Below are positions 11,589 through 15,653 of a stretch of 15,653 bases of DNA, piece by piece. The notes under the pieces were generated by a model that saw only the letters and a list, made by a program, of their open reading frames with translations, made no database searches and was not told the origin of the DNA. A program made the position numbers and the translations under genes. Source of the stretch: Heteroscillospira sp050252415 (GTDB taxonomy: Bacteria > Bacillota > Clostridia > Oscillospirales > Oscillospiraceae); NCBI GenBank assembly GCA_050252415.1, contig JBFWKZ010000050.1:1-15653 (forward strand), given 5' to 3'. The first letter of the stretch is position 1; every line of letters begins with the position of its first letter.

Positions 11589-12757
11589 CGCTGCCGCCGT
11601 TTGTTGACAACGTCCTCTCCGCACTGGAGACCGCCGGATACGAGGCCTATGCCGTCGGCGGCTGCTGCCGGGACAGACTCTTGGGGCGTATCCCTCAGGA
11701 TTGGGACGTGTGTACCTCCGCCATGCCGGAGGACGTCCTGCGCGTTTTTCCCTACAGCATTCCGACCGGACTGAAACACGGCACCGTTACCGTCAGGACT
11801 CTGGGCGAACGGATTGAGGTGACGACATTTCGCATCGACGGAGCCTACCACGATCATCGCCGTCCGGACAGCGTGCGTTTTACCGGCAGCCTATTTTCGG
11901 ATCTGTCCCGCCGCGACTTCACGATGAACGCGCTTGCGATGGACAGGTGCGGAAAAATAACCGACTATTTTGGCGGCGAAGCCGATATCCGGGCTGGCGT
12001 TATACGCTGTGTCGGAGACGCGGAGATACGTTTTTCAGAGGACGCGCTGCGCATGTTCCGAGCGATCCGATTCTCCGCTCAGCTCGGCTTTGAGCTGGAT
12101 GCTGCCATCCCGTCTGCGATGGCACGGCTCACCTCAACGGCTTCTCTCATCGCCGCCGAGCGCGTGCAGGCCGAGACGCGAAAAGCGCTTCTCTCTCCGA
12201 GGCCGGAAAATCTGGCGCTCGGCATAGAACTGGGACTTTTTGACCGATACTTGTGTCCGGGCAGACCGGTAAACCTCTCCCCCCTGCGGGATATTCCCTT
12301 AGATCCGCTTATGCGCTTTGGCGCTTTCTGCGCGCTTTTAAGGCAATCCGGGCGCATAGGTCTTTCGGCAAATTTTCTGAGCTCACTTCGGTGCGACAGC
12401 CGGACTATCCGCGCCGTTTCGCAGGTTTTGGACCCGGAACCCGTTTGGCTGAGGGAAACCAGCCTTGCCGCAATTGCCGCCGCTGTCGGTCGGAAATTCT
12501 CCCCCTGCGCCGCCGCGGCCATGCAGGTCAGCGGTATTGACCATGCTGTGGAAAATATGCGCCGGCTGCTCAATGAAGACCGCTGTCTCGCCGTCTCCGA
12601 GCTGGACATCACCGGGAAAGAACTTAAGCGGCTTGGCTTTTTCGGCAGTGAAATCGGAAAGTGCCTGCTGATGCTCCTGCGCCACGTGCTGGTTAACCCC
12701 GAAGACAATAAGAACGCAACGCTTATCACCCTCGCCAAAAATAGCCGCGGCCATTAA
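11576..12757 (+). CDS. cca: CCA-adding enzyme (tRNA nucleotidyltransferase)
   Basis: A 393-aa class II nucleotidyltransferase that builds or repairs the 3' CCA of tRNA. The catalytic motif is GGCCRDRLLGR..QDWDVCT (28-46), with metal-binding D42 and D44. RRDFTMNALA (112-121), the nucleotide-selecting EDALRMFRAIRF (155-166) and AAERVQAE follow. The length is near that of bacterial enzymes without an HD phosphohydrolase domain, and no HD motif is seen. The ATG at 11576 lies inside the previous gene (13-base overlap), and there is no clear Shine-Dalgarno, so translation is likely coupled to the glucosyltransferase. Since the tRNA-Gln in this window encodes its CCA, the role may be mainly repair, though tRNAs lacking an encoded CCA may occur elsewhere. 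Confidence 0.93.
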   Translation: MQNIALPPFVDNVLSALETAGYEAYAVGGCCRDRLLGRIPQDWDVCTSAMPEDVLRVFPYSIPTGLKHGTVTVRTLGERIEVTTFRIDGAYHDHRRPDSVRFTGSLFSDLSRRDFTMNALAMDRCGKITDYFGGEADIRAGVIRCVGDAEIRFSEDALRMFRAIRFSAQLGFELDAAIPSAMARLTSTASLIAAERVQAETRKALLSPRPENLALGIELGLFDRYLCPGRPVNLSPLRDIPLDPLMRFGAFCALLRQSGRIGLSANFLSSLRCDSRTIRAVSQVLDPEPVWLRETSLAAIAAAVGRKFSPCAAAAMQVSGIDHAVENMRRLLNEDRCLAVSELDITGKELKRLGFFGSEIGKCLLMLLRHVLVNPEDNKNATLITLAKNSRGH

Positions 12758-12769
12758 AGCTCATCGCAG

Positions 12770-12788
12770 AAGCCTCATCAAGAGGCTT
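12770..12788 (+). terminator. Hairpin after cca, possible terminator
   Basis: AAGCCTC (12770-12776), loop ATCAA, GAGGCTT (12782-12788), 13 bases after the cca stop. The following sequence (GATAAAAAG) is not U-rich, so it may be a transcript-end stabiliser rather than an intrinsic terminator. Confidence 0.35.
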
Positions 12789-12822
12789 GATAAAAAGATT
12801 CTTGCTCTGAAGCGCTTATAAA

Positions 12823-12853
12823 ATAATTCTTCCGATGATCACGCCACCGGAAG
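12823..12853 (-). terminator. Possible weak terminator after glpK
   Basis: On the - strand CTTCCG (12853-12848) pairs with CGGAAG (12834-12829) around a 13-base loop, followed by AATTATTTTATAA. The position is right for glpK, but the stem is short and it overlaps an open frame that continues from the glpK stop codon. Confidence 0.3.
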
Positions 12854-12917
12854 GGTTTTCAGCCCAGTAAGAGTCGCCATTAAAATTGAAAAGGCTTTTG
12901 CGTATGAAAGGGCAAAC

Positions 12918-14423
12918 TTATTTTTCCGCCCAGTCACATGCGCGCTTCAACGCGCGTTTCCACTGGGAATGGTAATGTGCGGCAAGCGCTTCATCCATTT
13001 GCGGCGTATAGATTCTGTCCGCTCTGCGCATCTTTGCCGCCGAACGAATATCCGGCCAGATCCCCGCCGATATCCCTGCGAGCATGGCGGCGCCAAAGGC
13101 CGTTGTCTCGACCACCAGCGAGCGGTCTATGGGCTTTCTCAAAAGATCCGCCTGAAACTGCATCATAAAGTTGCTGACGCTGGCCCCCCCATCTGCGCGC
13201 AGCTCCTGCAGGCTGTTGCCGGAATCGGACTCCATCGCATCGAGCAGATCCTTGACCTGATAGGCGATACCCTCCAGTACCGCGCGGGCCAGGTGCGCCT
13301 TTGTCGCACCCCGGGTCAGTCCGACGATCGCACCCCTGGCATACATGTCCCAGTTCGGCGCGCCAAGGCCCGTAAACGCCGAGACCATATAGACACCGCC
13401 GTTGTCCGGAACAGATTCCGCAAGGATGTCGCATTCGTGTGATGTGTGGATGAGCCCCAGCTCGTCCCGCAGCCACTGGATAGCGCTCCCGGCATTAAAG
13501 ACGCTCCCCTCGACGGCATAGGCCGTCTCGCCGCCGACCGCCCAGGCGACGGAAGAAACCAGCCCGCTGACCGAACGGATAGAGCTGGGCCCGGTGTTCA
13601 TTAGCGTAAAGCAGCCGGTCCCATAGGTGTTTTTTGCCTGCCCCGGCTCGATACAGCCCTGACCGAGCAAAGCTGCCTGCTGATCTCCCGCGCTGCCGCA
13701 TATCGGCACGCCGGCCAGGTCATCAAGTCCGGGTAATCCCTTTTTCAGCGTCCCGTAGACCTCCGAGCACGACACAGGCCTTGGCAGCATGGACATCGGC
13801 ACGCCGAGCCGCATGCACAGCTGCGCATCCCAGGAGAGCCTGTCGATATCGAACAGCATGGTACGCGAGGCATTTGAATAGTCCGTCACATGCGCCCTTT
13901 TCACGGTGAGATTCCAGATCAGCCAGCTGTCCACCGTGCCGAAGAGCAGTTCTCCCCTTTCGGCGCGGCGCTTGGCGCCGGGTATATTTTCAAGAATCCA
14001 CTTTATCTTGCTGCCGGAAAAATAGGCGTCTATGAGCAGCCCGGTCTTGTCCCGTACATAGCCCGCCAGCCCATCGGCAGTCAGCTCGTCGCATATCGCC
14101 GCGGTACGGCGGCACTGCCAGACGATGGCGTTGCAGATAGGCTTTCCGGTATCCCTTTCCCAGACGATCGTGGTCTCGCGCTGGTTTGTGATGCCGATAC
14201 CGGCAATATCAGTTGGCGAAAGTCCGCTTTTTTCATAGGCCTCGTCCAGCGCGCGAAGCTGAGTCTCCAATATTGCCATGGGGTCGTGCTCGACCCAACC
14301 GGGCTTGGGATAGATTTGCTTAAACGGGTATTGCGCAAGCGTTACGATTTTACCTTCACCATCAAAGATGACGGCGCGGGAACTCGTCGTCCCCTGATCG
14401 AGGGCAATGACATAGCCGTCCAT
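12918..14423 (-). CDS. glpK: Glycerol kinase
   Basis: A 501-aa FGGY-family kinase that converts glycerol and ATP to sn-glycerol 3-phosphate. It shows the N-terminal ATP-site phrase LDQGTTSSRA (8-17), the substrate motif TNQRETT (79-85), the catalytic D247 in GSAGDQQAALLGQ, NTYGTGCF, and the C-terminal ADGGAS motif. Length is that of the family. The start follows AAGGAG at the usual spacing. Unusually, the segment between VYG (222-224) and the catalytic Asp contains no histidine, whereas many Firmicutes GlpK proteins have a histidine there that is phosphorylated by HPr; PTS control of activity through that residue is therefore not expected. No glpF or glpD is adjacent. It is divergent from a monoacylglycerol-lipase-like gene that could supply glycerol. 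Confidence 0.96.
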   Translation of the reverse strand: MDGYVIALDQGTTSSRAVIFDGEGKIVTLAQYPFKQIYPKPGWVEHDPMAILETQLRALDEAYEKSGLSPTDIAGIGITNQRETTIVWERDTGKPICNAIVWQCRRTAAICDELTADGLAGYVRDKTGLLIDAYFSGSKIKWILENIPGAKRRAERGELLFGTVDSWLIWNLTVKRAHVTDYSNASRTMLFDIDRLSWDAQLCMRLGVPMSMLPRPVSCSEVYGTLKKGLPGLDDLAGVPICGSAGDQQAALLGQGCIEPGQAKNTYGTGCFTLMNTGPSSIRSVSGLVSSVAWAVGGETAYAVEGSVFNAGSAIQWLRDELGLIHTSHECDILAESVPDNGGVYMVSAFTGLGAPNWDMYARGAIVGLTRGATKAHLARAVLEGIAYQVKDLLDAMESDSGNSLQELRADGGASVSNFMMQFQADLLRKPIDRSLVVETTAFGAAMLAGISAGIWPDIRSAAKMRRADRIYTPQMDEALAAHYHSQWKRALKRACDWAEK

Positions 14424-14440
14424 TTTAATCTCCTTATCTA

Positions 14441-14469
14441 TTGACGTTTAGCTTTAAAAAATATAAAAT
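14441..14469 (+). promoter_or_regulatory. Promoter of the lipase-like gene
   Basis: TTGACG (14441-14446), 17 bp, TAAAAT (14464-14469), about 40 bases before the start codon. I could not find an equally good promoter for glpK on the other strand in this very AT-rich gap. Confidence 0.6.
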
Positions 14470-14508
14470 GTATTTATTAAAATATACCATATAACGGAGG
14501 ATTTGGAT

Positions 14509-15438
14509 ATGGCAATTTGTAACGAATTCACCTTCCTCTCGTCTAACGGCAAAATCGATATCCATGCCGTCTTCTGGCAGCCTGAGATCGGCGTCCGTGG
14601 GATCGTACAGGTATCCCATGGCGTTGCCGAATATGTCAGAAGATACAACCACTTTGCGCATTTTTTATGTGACAACGGCTTTCTTGTCGTTGGGATAGAT
14701 AATCTTGGACATGGTGAGAGTGTTGAGAAAACTGAAGACCTGGGCTATTGGGGTAATACCGGAGGTTGGGAAATAGTCGTTGCCGATATGCGCAAGCTGT
14801 ATGAGCTTACGCGGGAACGCTATCCGGATGTCCCCTATTTTCTGTTTGGGCACAGTATGGGCAGTTTTTTAAGCCGTACCTACATCATCCGTTATTCCAT
14901 CGGCCTCGATGGAGTCATTCTCAGCGGTACCGGTCAGCAGGCGCGCCCCATTCTTGTGGCCGCCAGAGCGATTGCGGCGCTGGAAATCCGCTCGCACGGA
15001 GCCAGCTATAAAAGTGAGAGGCTCAATAAAATTGCCTTTGGAAAATACAACAACGGCATAGCGCCCGCGCGGACGCTGTCCGACTGGATTTCCCGCGATA
15101 CCGCCGTGGTCGACGCCTATAACGAAGATCCGCTCTGCGGATATATCCCCTCCGCAGGACTTTTCAGGGATATGGCCGACGGGATTCTGTTTATTTCGAA
15201 TCCCAGAAATGTGAAGCGCATGAACAAAAAAATGCCTGTTTTCTTTATCTCCGGCGACCGGGACCCTGTCGGTGAAAACGGAAAAAGCGTTATTCGCGCC
15301 TACCGCAGTTTCCTAGACGCCGGAATGACCGACGTCTCAATGAAACTCTACCATGGGGCGAGGCACGAATTACTGAATGAGACAAATAAAGAAGAGGTCT
15401 ACGGCGATATATTGAATTGGCTGGAATCAAAACTTTAA
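14509..15438 (+). CDS. Alpha/beta hydrolase, monoacylglycerol lipase-like (serine aminopeptidase S33 type)
   Basis: A 309-aa cytosolic hydrolase of the Hydrolase_4 / monoacylglycerol-lipase group. The oxyanion-side motif is SHGVAEY (36-42), and DNLGHGES (64-71) is typical of the group. The nucleophile elbow GHSMGS carries S116, with probable acid D252 in SGDRDPVG and H286 in GARHELLNE. No signal peptide. The likely reaction is release of glycerol and fatty acid from monoacylglycerol or a related ester, but substrates vary in this family. The ATG at 14509 is chosen because GGAGG (14496-14500) is eight bases upstream; an in-frame TTG at 14503 is too close. Divergent from glpK, which would use the glycerol. 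Followed by a strong terminator. Confidence 0.87.
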   Translation: MAICNEFTFLSSNGKIDIHAVFWQPEIGVRGIVQVSHGVAEYVRRYNHFAHFLCDNGFLVVGIDNLGHGESVEKTEDLGYWGNTGGWEIVVADMRKLYELTRERYPDVPYFLFGHSMGSFLSRTYIIRYSIGLDGVILSGTGQQARPILVAARAIAALEIRSHGASYKSERLNKIAFGKYNNGIAPARTLSDWISRDTAVVDAYNEDPLCGYIPSAGLFRDMADGILFISNPRNVKRMNKKMPVFFISGDRDPVGENGKSVIRAYRSFLDAGMTDVSMKLYHGARHELLNETNKEEVYGDILNWLESKL

Positions 15439-15455
15439 AGGAATACCGGAAGCGT

Positions 15456-15490
15456 ATGAGCGGGGCTGCTTAGACAGCCCCGCTCATTTT
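15456..15490 (+). terminator. Rho-independent terminator after the lipase-like gene
   Basis: ATGAGCGGGGCTG (15456-15468), loop CTTAGA, CAGCCCCGCTCAT (15475-15487), then TTTTATAG. A perfect 13-bp stem. Confidence 0.9.
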
Positions 15491-15544
15491 ATAGTATTTG
15501 TCCGCCATATTGTCTGCACGGCACTGCTGAACGTCTTCAATCGA

Positions 15545-15574
15545 AAGGCCGGATTGCTTTCGCAATCCGGCCTT
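15545..15574 (-). terminator. Perfect 13-bp hairpin, probably the 3' end of a gene entering from the right
   Basis: AAGGCCGGATTGC (15545-15557) and GCAATCCGGCCTT (15562-15574) around four bases. Read on the - strand the loop is GAAA, a stable GNRA tetraloop, and the hairpin ends in CCTTTCGATT. On the + strand it is followed by AGTTCG, so termination fits the - strand better, though the U tract is short. A - strand gene ending near 15615 would be the client, but only a 12-residue tail of a possible frame is in the window. Confidence 0.5.
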
Positions 15575-15581
15575 AGTTCGT

Positions 15582-15610
15582 CAAATATGTTTCACGGTGA
15601 AACATATTTG
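15582..15610. promoter_or_regulatory. 29-bp palindrome with two parS-like half-sites
   Basis: CAAATATGTTTCAC (15582-15595), a single central G, and GTGAAACATATTTG (15597-15610) are perfect 14-bp arms. TGTTTCAC and GTGAAACA are the two halves of the ParB-binding parS consensus of Firmicutes, but here with one extra base between them. It may be a variant parS, or the operator of an unrelated dimeric regulator. Confidence 0.5.
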
Positions 15611-15653
15611 TATTTCAAGTTGTAACTATGCCTGAAACACTTGGGATTTTTAA

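Noticed and set aside
15615..15653. Tail of a minus-strand gene at the right edge
   Set aside because: Only 12 codons before a TGA are visible. The palindrome and hairpin to its left would suit a gene end, but the evidence is too slight to call a feature.

Overview
The window looks like part of the chromosome of a low-to-moderate-GC Gram-positive anaerobe, most likely a Clostridia member of the Oscillospirales type. This is inferred from Firmicutes-style strong Shine-Dalgarno sequences, TTGTAA/TATAAT-type promoters with 17-bp spacing, many hairpin-plus-U terminators, an SLH-protease, a class II-like CCA-adding enzyme and a UgtP-like diacylglycerol glucosyltransferase. No species can be named from sequence alone.

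Layout. (1) 1-1480: a tRNA-Gln(CUG) with promoter and terminator, an AT-rich gene for a small ABM-domain (monooxygenase-like) protein, then about 800 bp without a convincing gene that ends near a decayed copy of the tRNA-Gln 3' end. The arrangement resembles a small, integrase-less insertion at a tRNA gene. (2) 1481-2364: three short monocistronic genes, each with its own terminator: a 56-aa protein, a 91-aa double zinc-ribbon protein and a 59-aa protein. (3) 2365-7485: a promoter, a 161-bp MITE-like element inserted in the 5' leader, then a four-gene operon: DUF5692-like multi-pass membrane protein, hypB, an 898-aa Fe-S/flavin/NAD(P)H oxidoreductase, and hypA. Both nickel-insertion factors are present, but no nickel enzyme is in the window. 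(4) 7544-8988: an exported SLH-domain trypsin-like protease that converges on murC across a perfect 21-bp bidirectional terminator stem. (5) 8994-12757: murC and a divergent operon (glucosyltransferase plus cca) that fire from overlapping promoters sharing one palindromic -10 element. (6) 12918-15438: glpK and a divergent monoacylglycerol-lipase-like hydrolase, then terminators and a 29-bp palindrome built from two parS-like half-sites with one extra central base.

How the genes work together. The nickel operon probably matures an unidentified Ni enzyme encoded elsewhere. The 898-aa protein between hypB and hypA may supply electrons to it, and the membrane protein may have a transport or anchoring role (inference). 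The right half is housekeeping for envelope and lipids: MurC makes the first peptide bond of the peptidoglycan stem, the glucosyltransferase acts on diacylglycerol, the hydrolase would release glycerol, and GlpK would phosphorylate it.

The strongest candidate for an undescribed system is the membrane protein-HypB-oxidoreductase-HypA operon. The MITE in its leader and the shared-(-10) bidirectional promoter of murC are the most striking regulatory structures.
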